Origin: Lindgomyces ingoldianus
Lineage: Eukaryota > Ascomycota > Dothideomycetes > Pleosporales > Lindgomycetaceae
Direction of reading: 5' to 3'
DNA: 64,000 bases
Assembly (NCBI RefSeq): GCF_010093535.1
Contig: NW_022985168.1
Span: forward strand, 221,924-285,923
Shown here: one piece after another, positions 21,536 through 32,890 of the stretch
How the letters are laid out: every line of letters begins with the position of its first letter
Numbering within the stretch: the first letter of the stretch is position 1
Notes under the pieces: generated by a model
The model's database searches: none
What the model saw: only the letters and a program-made list of their open reading frames with translations
What the model was told of the DNA's origin: nothing
Program-made: the position numbers and the translations under genes

Positions 21536-23185
21536 ACGTACTTTATAGGCAAGTTGCTTACACACCTAAGTTACTTACTTTTACTAAAACTCTACTAAAC
21601 TACTTTTTTTACACTAATGCATTTCTAATAATACTACTTAAATGTGCTAAAAGAATGTTAGATATAGCTTACACTCTAAGCTTTTAAATAAGATATAAAA
21701 CTTTTAAAGAAACATGCTGCAGCTATATATAAAGTCTTTTAAAAGATAATAAATGACTATAGCACTAAACAACTTTTACAAGCTAATTCTATAGCTAACT
21801 TATAAAGGCTAGGTAATAAAAAGAAGTAAGTAATTATTAAAACTATACTTAAGCTATATGCGCAAGGATTTTCTTTTTAAATAGCATTTATAGCTAATAT
21901 AGCTAATTCTTTACACACTAAGTATAATCTAGGCTATGTTAGCATAAACTAGCCTAGTATATTTAGAAAGTATTATCTAGACTTTAAAGTAACATTTACG
22001 CGTAGTAAAACTATAAAAAAGCTTTTTATAAAAGTTCTAGAGTAATTTAAAGCAGGTTTAGCTTTATAGAGAATATTAAAGCTAAGTATAACATTTAAGA
22101 TAATAACATGTATAACTTTAGTAAGATAGGCTTTATTATAAGCTAAATATCTATTAACTATACTTATGCTTAAAACTTTACTTTAAGCTTTAAATAACAC
22201 TTTATAAATGTACTAGGCTAGTTTATGCTAATATAGCCTAGAATATGCTTAGCGCGTAAAGAATTAGCTATATTAGCTATAAATACTAACGTACTTTATA
22301 GGCAAGTTGCTTACACACCTAAGTTGCTTACTTTTGCTAGGACCCTACTACACTACTTTTCTTACACTAATGCATTCTTAATAACACTACTTAGATGTGT
22401 TAAAAGAACATTAGATATAGCTTACACTCTAAGCTTTTAAATAAAACATAATACTTTTTAAGCAACACGCTATAGCTATTTATAGAGTTTTTTAAAAAAA
22501 TAATAAGTAACTAACGCACTAGATAACCTTTTTAAGCTAATTATACAGCTAACTTATAAAAGCTAGATAATAATAAAAAGCAGGTAATTATTTAGCACAT
22601 ACTTAAGCTAAATGCGCAAGGATTTCCCCCTTAGCTAGTAGCTGTAGCTAATATAGCTAATTCTTTACACGCTAAGCATAATATAAGCTATATTAGTATA
22701 AACTAGCTTAATACATTTATTAAGTATTACTTAAAGCTTAAAGTAAAGTTTAAGTATAACTATAACTATAAAAAAGCTTTTTATAAGAATTTTATAGTAA
22801 TTTAAAGCTAGTTTAACCTTATAAAGAATATTAAAGCTAAGTATAGCATTTAGAATAATAACATGTACAACTTTAATAAAATAGAGTTTATAATAAGCTA
22901 GATATCTACTAGAGTAGTTATTATAAGTTTAAAGAGATAAGGACAGCTAAAAGCAGTTTAGCTAGGTAACTAGAAGTAGACAACAGCTATCTAGGGCATT
23001 AATGCTAAAAAGTAGGCTATTTTACTTTTTATTATCTTTTAGAGTAGTAACTACTTTTTAAACTAGTATAAAAAAAATCTACTTTAGAATTAAGTTATTA
23101 TAATCTTTAAGCATAGCTAGACTACTAATTAGCTTAGTTTAGACTAGTTAAAGCACTTTAACGCGCATATAAAAAAGTGTACTAT

Positions 23186-23505
23186 TGTTAGATATGCGCA
23201 CCTACTGTCAAGACAGGAGGAACGTTTGACGAAAGCTGCTACATAGTACGAGCAATAAGCTCAAACAGTATGTTGCTGCAAATTGCTGCATTTTGCAGCA
23301 TTTTGCAGCATGTTGCAAGCTGGTCGCGCAGAGGGCTAGTGCGCGAGGGACTTAGATTAGAAAAACAAAAGCTAAGCAACACAAGTAGAGCAGAAAAAGG
23401 ATTAAGAAATAAACACTATTAATATAATTAATTAATTATCCTATACATTATATCTAAACCTATTATTTATCTTAGGAAGCCTAGAAACAGTGCTTTAATC
23501 TAATA
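23186..23505 (+). repeat. 5' LTR of Copia copy 1
   Basis: First ~200 bp nearly intact, inner ~120 bp heavily changed to TA relative to the 3' LTR. Ends CTAATA where the 3' LTR has CTAACA. Confidence 0.9.
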
Positions 23506-23537
23506 ATTAAGAGTCTTAGTGCCTCCATTAATACAAA

Positions 23538-23867
23538 ATGGCCACCCAGCCTCCTCGAGACGCGACAGTCGTCCTTCGAGACCACACCGACTACAGAGCC
23601 TGGATGATGCAGCTGCAATTGAGATGTGTAGCGCACAGCATCTGGCCGCAAGTGGATCCTAAGTTGACCATCCAAATGATCTCTAAACTAAGAGCTCTAG
23701 AGATGCTGCTAATAGCTAAGTTTTTACTAGCCTTTAATGTTAAAACGCCTACGCACATAAACAAGCTATTAACAAGCAGTGTTAGAGCCTTTAAAGAAGC
23801 TATTAAATACTATAAGATTAAGGCTAACAAGTATAAGAGTAATAGACATAATTATAAAAGAAAGTAA
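23538..23867 (+). pseudogene. Copia Gag N-terminal remnant
   Basis: 109 residues starting MATQPPRDATVVLRDHTDY. The DYRAWMMQLQLRCVAHSIW segment corresponds to the conserved start of fungal Copia Gag proteins. The frame then meets a stop, and downstream gag and pol text is broken by many more. In copy 2 (around 51,768) the same codons carry TGA and TAG in place of CGA and TGG. Confidence 0.75.
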
Positions 23868-26800
23868 TTAAGCCTTTAATAGATTATTATCTTTATCTAG
23901 TTAATAGTTAGCCCACATCTGCAGTGTATATGCTGTTCCCTAGATTAACTACTTAGACAGTAAATTATAAACCTTAAAGCTATAGTAAGTGTTAATAACT
24001 AATTTAAACAAGAACACATGTATAACTAATATAATGCATTTCTAAAGCCACTAAAAAACGTAAGCATATAGGACCTATAGCTAGCAGAGTATAATTACGC
24101 TGCTATAAAAGTAGAGACACAAAATGTTCTAAAAACAACGCAGTTTAATGCTGTTACAAAGGACTTTCTAACTACTATAAATAAAGTTGCCCTTTATTAG
24201 TCTATAACCTTTTAGAAAAGTAGACAGTTTACACTAAACATAAATTAAAAAGAAATAATAAAGCGCTTTTAAAAACATATAATGTTAAATTATCTAATAC
24301 ATATAAAAAAGCATAAAGCTGCCTTTATAATAGATAACTTATTATACTTTACTAAAAGTAAAAAAACCACCTAGGGCATAAATAAAGACGCCTGTAGTGC
24401 AGAAGTTATAATAGTAAGAAAATAAAGTAGACCTTAACATTAATGTTATTAAAAAGATAATAGGAAGTTATCTTTAAGCTAGAAACCTGCTAAAACAGAA
24501 GGCACTAAATGTCCTACATGCAGACACATCTATGCACTAAAGAACTGCTTTTATGTCTATCTAGACAGAGCACTAGACTAGTAGATGCTAAATAAGAGAG
24601 TTAAAGAGCTTATAGCATTAAAGCGTAAGCACAACTTAGAATTTTAAGGCCTACTTAGAGGGCAGCATAGACATAATTTAAAAATACTAATCCTAAAAAG
24701 TTTACATACACCTATGCTAGAGATATAAGAAGACTAACTTAAAAGCTAGAAAGTATTAAGAGTTAAGGCAGCTGCATTACTAGCTATAGTTAATTTAAAC
24801 TAGAACAGATATCTACTAAGAGAATTATTTATCTTTAACTTAAGCTTAACATGCTACACTATAAATAATTTTAATTAGATCTATAACTATTGTTTACTAA
24901 CACTAAAAAACTTTATCTAGTTTAGAAACTCTTATATATAGATTTAAAGCTATAGATTAATTACACTAAGCTTAAAAAGTAAGTATAGAACACATAGTTA
25001 AGCATACAGTCTTGTACTACATAACGCTGCACTATGCCTAGACCTGCTGTGCAACCTAGTCTTGTTCTGCCTACTACAACAGAAAGGAATCTAGTAGGAC
25101 ACATAAGCAGAGCTAACTACTTTAAAGGCCTTAGATAGAATAATAATTAGAAATCTTATAAAGATCTATAGCTAATAGGTGTTAGAGTACTATCTACTAC
25201 AGAAGGGCTTATATTATACATATATAATTAATATAAGAACTAAACATAGTTTATAAAAGGCATTAGTAGAGCTATAGCATAAGCGTCTAGGACACTCTAG
25301 ACTAGCTACACTTTAACACCTTATACAGTAAGCTAAAGGGGTGTAAATTAAAGAAATTATAACAGTCTAATATAACTTATATAGCAGAGCTAAAATATAA
25401 TAATAAATTAGCTGCGCACTGTAAATTAGCAACAGTAGACCTAGTAAGAGACTATTAATTAATTTCTATACATATAAAGCACAGAGCATTATAAAAGAGC
25501 AGAGTTAAATGCTAATTACTAATAAGTATTCTAGCCTCTAGTAAGACCTCTACTTTAAAAACAATAGGCTTACTAAATTAATTATTAAAGCTCTTATAAT
25601 TTTTATCCTCTTTCTAAAAAACTATTATAACATTAGTGTAAAAGTTATTAAAGCTAACAACAAGATTATAATAGTAAAACTAGAGGTAGAACGCTAGCTA
25701 GCATTGCATAGAATAACTATTAAGCCTTTAGCACTAGATACACAAGCCTAAAACAGAGAAGCTAAATGCTTAGAAAGTGTAAATAAAGAGAAGTTACAGG
25801 CTATGCAACTAGATGCTAACCTACTATAAAACATATAGCTATACATTACTAGAGCTAGCGTATACCTATACAATTAGATGCTAAACTATGCTAACAACTA
25901 GAAGACACTATATAAGATCTTCTTTACATAAGTAGCTCTAAATAATAAAGTTGTTATATTAATTTAAAAGCTAAGCTTTACACATCTAAAAGCCTATAGC
26001 TGTAAAGCATTTATAATAACTAATAACACACATTAGAATAAATCTAAGCTATAAAGGCTAGACCTAAAGGCGTAGATTAGATATCTAGTTAGGTACTAAT
26101 TATTAAACATCTACTGCGTATAGATACTACTGCTAGCAAAAGTAATCTGTACACATAATATTATTTTTAATAAACACTTAATTTTTAGCAGTAAGCCTAA
26201 AAACCTAATAGATAACTTTATGCACAACATAGTAAAGAAAATTACTATATATATTAAAATAATTAAGCTTCTAACACCTAGTTATTAGCTAAAGATAAAG
26301 TTGTTTTATAAAAACAACACTACAGATAATACATTAAATTTTAATAAAGTAGACCTACTAGGCTACTATTAAGGAAAGAAGATTAGAGATAACTATCTGT
26401 CTTCTTTAAATACTCTGCTACCTGCAGCATTGCTTATGCAGTTAATAGCTAGAGCAGCACTAAAGCTAAGCTAAATAAAGTTGCTAAAAACTATACTATA
26501 GGCTATAGCCTTTATAGCTAGCATAAGATCTAAAAGTGTAGAAAAGCATAGCAGTAAGACGCTAGATAAAGCAGCATTAATAAAAATGCTATTTAAAAGA
26601 AAGACACCTTATAAAAGCTAGCTGCTACTTCTGCTATTAACCTAAAAGTAACTAGAAAAGTACTCTCTACATAAGATGTTTAAAGCAGCAGAAAGAACAC
26701 ACCTAGACAGTTATTAGACAATAAAATTCTAGACAGAGGTCTAGACAAAGCTAATTAAGGCAGCTAGACAGTAGATTCTAGATTATATGTAGGTGTACAC

Positions 26801-28290
26801 CTACAAGCTTAACAAGCACTATAGATTATAAAGATGTAAGGCGCAACTAGTAGTCTACAGCAATTAATAAAGAAACATTACTACATAAGATACCTACGCT
26901 GCTACCCTAGCAGGATGCTTATTTTAAATGCTAATAGCAATATCTGCACGCTTTAACCTAGAGCTTAAATAATACAACATAACTAACGCGTTTATACATG
27001 TAGCAATTAACTGCAATATCTACATGCAGATGCTAAAAGGCTATTAGAAACTAGGTATAATACTAAAGCTTTAAAAGGCACTATATAGCCTATAAATTTC
27101 TTCTTTACTCTAGTAACACTATTTTATAACAACTCTTAAAGGCCTTAAGTTTTTAGCTGTTCTATATAAACTCTACTGCATAACTAAAGCTAGAATATTT
27201 ATCTTTTTTTATGTAGACAACTTTATTGTTGCGTACAGGAAAGGCTCTAAAGTAGATGCACAGCGTGTAGTAGACTAGTTATAAAAGAAGTATACCCTAA
27301 TAAGAGGCAAGGACCTATAATAGTTCCTAAAAGTTAAAATTATTAGAGATTAACAGCAATAAATAATTTAGCTGTTATAGGCCTTATATATTAACAAGAT
27401 AGCTAGGCTAGCTAACAGAAAGGACCTGCAGCATGCTACACCTATAAGTAGAATTAAACTTATGCTGTAATCTAGTTTTGCAACCTTATTAGAGGTAAAT
27501 TAATATTAGCAGAAGATTAGATCTCTACTTTTTGCAGCAGTTACTACAAGACTAGACATTGCCTTTACTACATCACGCCTCGCACAGTTTCTTATAAATC
27601 CTGCATCTAACTATTAGGATGTAGCTGATTAAGTCATCCTGTACCTACATGCAACACAGACGTACGCACTCTAATTAAGAGGAGAAGACTACCTTGTAGT
27701 AGCAAGCAATGCGTTATTTATAGACAATACACTAAATAAAAAGAGCTTTTAGGGCTACATTATTTAACTATTTAGTAGATAGATTACATAGCAAGTAAAT
27801 AAACAAGATACAGTTATAACATTAACAACAAAAGCAGAATTACTTGCACTGTTTTAAGTTGCTAAGGAAGCTATGTTTACAAAAATGCTTTTTAATAAAC
27901 TGTAAGTTAAGCTGCCTAATTTAACTATTATAATCTAGTGTAACAACAAGTAGACAATCTAACTAGTAAACAAAGAGATATCTTAACTTTAAACTAAGCT
28001 CTAACATGTTAACATCTATAACTACTAGCTCTAACAGGAAGTCTCTTAACAAACAATTAAGGTTGTCTATGTCCCCTCTAGCAAGATGCTTGCAGACAGA
28101 CTTACTAAAGCGCTTTTAGCTAGCAAATAGCCAAGCTTTCTTTAGCAAATTTAGCTAGTTGACGTCAGGGAGAGGATAGTTAGTCAGGAAGCGGATATGG
28201 AAGAGATTGAAGCAAGAATGGAAGCCCTAGAAGCATACTAAGGATGCGCAATCAGGAACCAGCTTGAAGCATGTCCAAGCTGAGGGGGTG

Positions 28291-28620
28291 TGTCAGATAT
28301 GCGCACCTACTGTCAAGACAGGAGGAACGTTTGACGAAAGCTGCTACATAGTACGAGCAATAAGCTCGAACAGTATGTTGCTGCAAATTACAGCATTTTG
28401 CAGCATGTTGCAGCAAATTGCAGCATGTTGCAAGCTGGTCGCGCATAGGGCTAGTGCGCGAGGGACTTGGATCGGAAAAACAAAAGCCGAGCAACACAAG
28501 TAGAGCAGAAAAAGGATCAAGAAATGAACACCATCAATACAATCAATCAATCATCCCATACATCATATCCAAACCCATCATTCATCTTAGGAAGCCTAGA
28601 AACAGTGCTTCAATCTAACA
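28291..28620 (+). repeat. 3' LTR of Copia copy 1
   Basis: 330 bp, TGTCAGATATGCGCACC ... CTTCAATCTAACA, almost free of RIP changes. It contains a variable block of TTGCAGCA-like units around 28,376-28,432. Confidence 0.92.
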
Positions 28621-29942
28621 ACTATTAGTAGCTACTGTCTACTAGTTATTAACAGCTATAAAAGCTATAACTTACTTTATTTCTAGTAATACTATAAAAA
28701 TAATAAGATTATTACTATTTATATGCTTTTTTACTTATTACACTTTTTATAGCTACTTAATGTAGGTTATTTTACTCTTTTAAAAAAAGTGTATAAGTGC
28801 TAAGCTAAAAACTTTATACATAACTAGATTACTTATATTATAAAAATAAAGTTTCTACTATGCTTTAAAGTAGCCTATAATACTATAATTACTTTTAGTA
28901 ATATTTAAAAAGAGTTCTAAAGCACTAGATTAGTTCTTTTTAACCTATAATAAGTTATAATAAGCCTTAATATAAAGTTACGCACTTTATTACTACTACT
29001 ACTTATATATAACAAGCCTTAGTAGTTATAAACTCTAAGTAATACTTTAAAACTTAAGTTATAATTAATGCTTATAAAAATAAAAAGTTAGAAGTATATA
29101 AATAGTTTACTAACTTTTATAGTTAAGGTGTTTAAGAAGGTTTTAAAAAAAGTAGTAATAATTATGCATAAGCTAGTGTTAGTGTAATAAGAAATTACTA
29201 AGCTTTAAGCAGCTAATAAGGCTACTATATAACATAAATTACATAAAAAAAAGCAGATTAAGGTAGAAAAGACTTTAATAATTTAGAAAAGCCTACGCTT
29301 AATAGCTCTAAAGAAGTTTAAAGCGCGTAGTAATAGAAAGAAAGTAAAGAAGCAGGTGTAAGCTAAAGTAGGTAAGCTATTCTAAAGGCGCTGTAGATAG
29401 TGTAATTAGACTAGGCATAACACACAAATATGTAAGTAAGAAGTAGAAGTAGTATCTAAATAATATTCTAGGCTGTACTGTACTATATAGTGCTAGAGCG
29501 GGTTGTTATAGGCTATAATAGAGTTTGTTAGAGTGGGGTCTTAGCAAAAGTAAGCGACTTAGGTGTGTGAGCAACTCGCCTATGAAGTACGTTATCTAAG
29601 GGGAAAATTCTTGTGTATATAGCTTAAGTATAGTCTTAATAATTACCTACTTTTTCTTATTACCTAGCTTTTATAAGTTAGCTATAGGATTAGCTTGTAA
29701 TGGTTATTTAGCACTATAGTTATTTATTATCTTTTAAAAGACTTTATATATAGCTGTAGTATGTTTCTTTAAAAGTTTTATATCTTATTTAAAAGCTTAG
29801 AGTGTAAGCTGTATCTAACATTCTTTTAGCACCTCTAAGTAGTGTTATTAGGAATGCATTAGTGTAAGAAAAGTAGTTTAGTAGAGTCTTAGCAAAAGTA
29901 AGTAACTTAGGTGTGTAAGCAACTTGCCTGTAAAGTACGTTA

Positions 29943-30027
29943 ATAGTATGTAAGTATTATAACCTAAACTAAATTAGACACATCTTAGGCTTAAACATAG
30001 TTAAATAAATAATTAGTGTAATATTAT
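29943..30027. other. short AT-rich remnant
   Basis: Target-side sequence right of the foldback element B2; no recognisable feature. Confidence 0.35.
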
Positions 30028-30396
30028 TGTTGCGTTTGCTAAAAGGTCAACCTTCTAGCTAGCACAGCAGAAGGATATATATAGACGGATAGCTGTACAC
30101 GACACACCCCCCAGCTTAAACTGTGGAATAAGAGAGGTGAAACATAGTAAAACAACCTTAACACACTCTCTCCTAGCCTAAGCAACAGAACTTAGAGATA
30201 GATCTAAATATAAGGTAGCCTTTGTAATAGGCGCACTGCTTAAATGCTTTTTACTAAGCATAGGAATTAAACACGCAGTGCTTAGGGATAATGCAATCCT
30301 ATTAGTAGAATAGAGATGCGTAAATTTTTAAGCGCTAACTATCTACACTACGCTACAAACTAGGCTTATAACTGTTGCGTTTGCTAAAGGGTTAAC
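30028..30396 (+). repeat. possible short LTR-like unit E
   Basis: The text TGTTGCGTTTGCTAAA plus AGGTCAAC occurs at 30,028 and again, with two differences, at 30,373, 345 bp apart. The first is followed after about 80 bp by a C-run; the second is cut after 24 bp by unit J. It could be a small non-coding LTR-type element with a truncated second terminal repeat. No coding sequence. Confidence 0.4.
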
Positions 30397-30641
30397 TGTT
30401 ACAATCCTTGCTTCGTGGAAGCACTCGGGTCTTATGGTATTCCTAGGGGAGAAGTAGGACAGATGGTAGGGGCCAACGGTAGAGTGTACAGTCCTACGTA
30501 TAGGCTAATGGGCTCTTAGAGGGGAATAGAGTGACTAGATTATAGTTTGCCCTTAATGCAGCAGTAAAAAGGCTAGGTTAAACAGTCTTATTAGACAGAA
30601 TTAGAAGTATATATAGTGTAAGATATATAAATAGTATTACA
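30397..30641 (-). repeat. candidate LTR J (possible 3' LTR of Gypsy G)
   Basis: 245 bp, TGTTACAATCC ... AGTATTACA, moderately GC-rich at its left end and AT-rich at its right. Position and orientation would suit the 3' LTR of the minus-strand Gypsy element whose chromodomain lies near 31.8 kb, but I found no second copy and no matching duplication. Confidence 0.35.
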
Positions 30642-31247
30642 GCTTTTTAAAAAGCTAAATACTACTTAGTTTATATAAAGAATAAACTAAATGTTAAACA
30701 CACCTTCTAAAAGTTGTTTAAAGTAGGAACTATATATATGTACTAGAGATGCTAAGGGGAGCTAGAGGAGTTTATAGGAGCCTGCTAAGGGGAGCTCCCC
30801 TAAGCTCCCTTAAGCTCTCTAGACTTGCAGCCTATCCTTCCTATTAGACAACACATTCCTTTATTACTGCAGGCAGCTGTGCTGCTTCTGTATCCTCTAA
30901 CTAGTCTATAAGCAAGCCCTGCCCTAATCTAGCTAGATTGTAGAGCACTACTAGTAGAGTTACACTAGTCTAACTATAAACTGTAGCACGCTACCTCTTC
31001 TTCTTAGCAGCATTCTTACTGCTCTGCTTACACAACTATGTTAGTAAAAGTTTATTTATAAAGTAAGTGCTTACCTTTTAAAAGGCATTTTTAACATTTA
31101 TTTTTTTTATACTAAATAGCTTATTAGTTTTGTTTATCTTATTATCTTTATGTTACTTTTTATTTTAATTTTTTTTACTAGACAAAGATAAGGCCCTACA
31201 GCGCTTACTAATTTTTAGAGTTATCTTATGTGTTAACTTTATTCTTA
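30642..31247. other. unclassified stretch 3' of Gypsy G
   Basis: Mixed composition. Contains AGGGGAGCTCCCCT, a perfect 14-bp palindrome near 30,812, with more AGCTCCC/GGGAGCT arms around it. No protein motif on the minus strand. Probably the 3' untranslated end of the G element. Confidence 0.35.
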
Positions 31248-31760
31248 GATAGATGCGTTAAGTGTGTAAAAAAGTATAATAAATGTAATGCTTTTATTTC
31301 TAATACTGCATAAAATAAGTTAGAGAAAGAAAGAAGTAAGCTGCTTTAGTCTACTAAGGCCTTACAGGCGTAAGACTATACATTGTTAGATAAACAGTTA
31401 ACTTAAAATTAAAAGTAGCTTTATTTACAAAAGAAAATGCTAGTAGTAAGAGATAAAAAGCATTCTAGATAGAATTATATCTAGAAATTACTAAACCTAC
31501 TAGAGGCTTAACACACAAAGTACTTAAAAAGAGACCTTTTTTTCTTAGACACAATAGAAGCTCTTAAGGCTAAAGTAAAGAGTTACTTTTTTTTATAACC
31601 TTTATTAGCTAGGACTTATCTCTAAAGGCTACTACTATCTAGTAATAACATAGCTGTTTCTTTTAATATAAGTGCCTTATTACCTAGCTAGTTTCTTTTA
31701 AATAAGCCTAAAGGTACTTCTATACTAATAGCTGCGCGTTTTGCAAATTCTTAGCTAGTT
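31248..31760 (+). pseudogene. antisense Cys-motif/coiled-coil ORF remnant
   Basis: Plus-strand frame reading through TAA/TAG stops at likely Gln and Trp codons: CVKCVKKYNKC (C-x2-C-x6-C), then NKLEKERSKLL, DYTLLDKQLT and LDTIEALKAKVKSYF, i.e. a Cys-rich start followed by a charged, coiled-coil-like stretch. Similar Cys-cluster plus coiled-coil proteins are, from memory, common hypothetical proteins in ascomycete repeats; I cannot name a family. It lies opposite to and partly overlapping the 3' end of the minus-strand Gypsy G, suggesting an antisense accessory frame of that element. Confidence 0.5.
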
Positions 31761-31936
31761 TTTATGTGTTTTTACTAGTAAGCTACCTTTTTTATTTTAC
31801 TAAGAACTTTATTTTATTTTTTTAATTACTAATAATGTGTTTAACTTTATACTTAGCTTTTTTATTTTCCTATTTTTACATAAATAAGAGAATCTCTTTA
31901 GGTGCTTTTTCTAATCTAGAGACATAGAACTATAGG
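31640..31936 (-). mobile_element. Gypsy G, 3' piece with chromodomain
   Basis: Minus-strand text continues the integrase tail from 36,294: the KLKLPLHIKIHP-type segment just before the F1 insertion, then YEVKYIISN and KFLVKQKRQLTSKNT, resembling a chromodomain of chromovirus Gypsy elements. Stops are frequent. The left limit is approximate. Confidence 0.65.
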
Positions 31937-32265
31937 TGTCCGTACGCAGCAGCAGCGTCACAGTCTGGATACGAGCGATCGCGCACGAGCAGGACCACGT
32001 ATCTCTGTCACATGATGCTCGTGCGCGAACCTCTGTGCGCGAACATCTAGATATCCCCCTTTTCCTCTATACAGAGGAAAGACAAGAGCAATAGAACTAG
32101 AAACATGTTGCCCTCACCTTACCTACCTTGTACGCTGTGCACACTGTACACCACTCTTACTCTTGCTACTTAAGTGCTTATACTATAAGCAGCTAGCTGT
32201 TAGAGCCTATTTAACACTAATTAGTAGTTAATTTAATTAACTGTAAATTAGCAAGAGTAACAACA

Positions 32266-32890
32266 GAGTACTTACGCCTTATAAGGTACTTTGTTTTGTT
32301 ACCTATCCCTTAGGAAGAGTAACAGCAGAGTACCTACGCCCTATAAGGTACTTTGTTTTGTTACCTATCCCTTAGAATAGCAGATTAATCCTTTGCATTG
32401 TACAGCAAGCTCTGCTACTGTACAGAGTAAAGAGGAGATAGTGTGAGACGCACACTAAAGCTACTAAAGCTGCACAACCTAGTAGCTAGATAATAGCACA
32501 TTAATCCTTTGCATCGCACAGCAAGCTCTGCTACTGTACAAAGTAAAGAGGAGATAGTGTGAGGCGCACACTAAAGCTATTAAAGCTGCACAACCTAGCA
32601 GCTAGACAACAGCAGTACCCGCGCGATCCACTGCACAAGCAATTAACCCTACGCCCTGTAAGGCACTTTGTTTTGTTACCTATCCCTTAGGAAGAGTAAC
32701 AACAAAGCACCTACGCCCTGTAAAGTACTTTGTTTAGTTACCTATCCCTTAGGATAGCAGATTAATCCTTTGCATTGTACAGCAAGCTCTGCTACTGTAC
32801 AAAGTAAAGAGGAGATAGTGCGAGGCGCACACTAAAGCTATTAAAGCTGCACAACCTAGCAGCTAGACAACAGCAGTACCCGCGCAATCT
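32266..32890 (+). repeat. tandem repeats in F1 leader
   Basis: Two interleaved units: one of about 56 bp around GGTACTTTGTTTTGTTACC and one of about 120 bp around GTACAGCAAGCTCTGCTACTG. F1 reads A-A-B-B-A-A-B; F2 (38,270-38,640) reads A-A-B-B. The extra block accounts for the ~250 bp left after allowing for the internal deletion. Confidence 0.75.

Larger units (their letters stand above)
23186..28620 (+). mobile_element. Copia LTR retrotransposon, copy 1 (5,435 bp)
   Basis: LTRs 23,186-23,505 and 28,291-28,620, flanked by a 5-bp duplication ACTAT (23,181-85; 28,621-25). A polypurine tract TGAGGGGGTG precedes the 3' LTR. Gag opens at 23,538; downstream, with many stops, the order is integrase (HKRLGHSRLATL near 25,272), reverse transcriptase (FIHVAINCNIYMQMLKGY near 26,980-27,045; YVDNFIVAY near 27,210, where YVDD is expected) and RNase H (near 27,800-27,900). 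Integrase before RT identifies Copia. RIP has destroyed pol; the 3' LTR is nearly undamaged. Confidence 0.93.
22289..29592 (+). mobile_element. family B transposon, copy 3, interrupted by Copia
   Basis: TA-flanked B element inserted into the foldback copy B2. Without the Copia insertion and its duplicated ACTAT it is 1,864 bp. Its internal text resumes exactly at 28,626 after the Copia element. The right half encodes the damaged DDE_1 C-terminal half and knuckle (near 29,380-29,450). Stops throughout. Confidence 0.88.
21536..29940. mobile_element. foldback derivative of family B (B2), interrupted by B3
   Basis: TA-flanked, with B-type TIRs at both ends. The left part (21,536 to about 22,150) follows the B 5' region; at about 22,155 it switches to the complement of that region, which continues to 22,288, resumes at 29,595 after the B3 insertion, and ends at 29,940. 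Removing B3 leaves 1,099 bp that is nearly an inverted repeat throughout. B4 (48,561-61,252) is the same element in reverse, 1,100 bp after removing its insertion. No coding capacity for a transposase. Confidence 0.85.

Noticed and set aside
28252..28618. Overlapping 66-81-codon frames in the Copia 3' LTR, and similar ones at 51,378-51,611 and 56,887-57,123
   Set aside because: Lie inside LTRs, differ between copies and overlap each other; no sign of protein-level conservation.
32266..32890. CRISPR-like regular repeats
   Set aside because: Long tandem units without unique spacers, in a eukaryotic retrotransposon leader.
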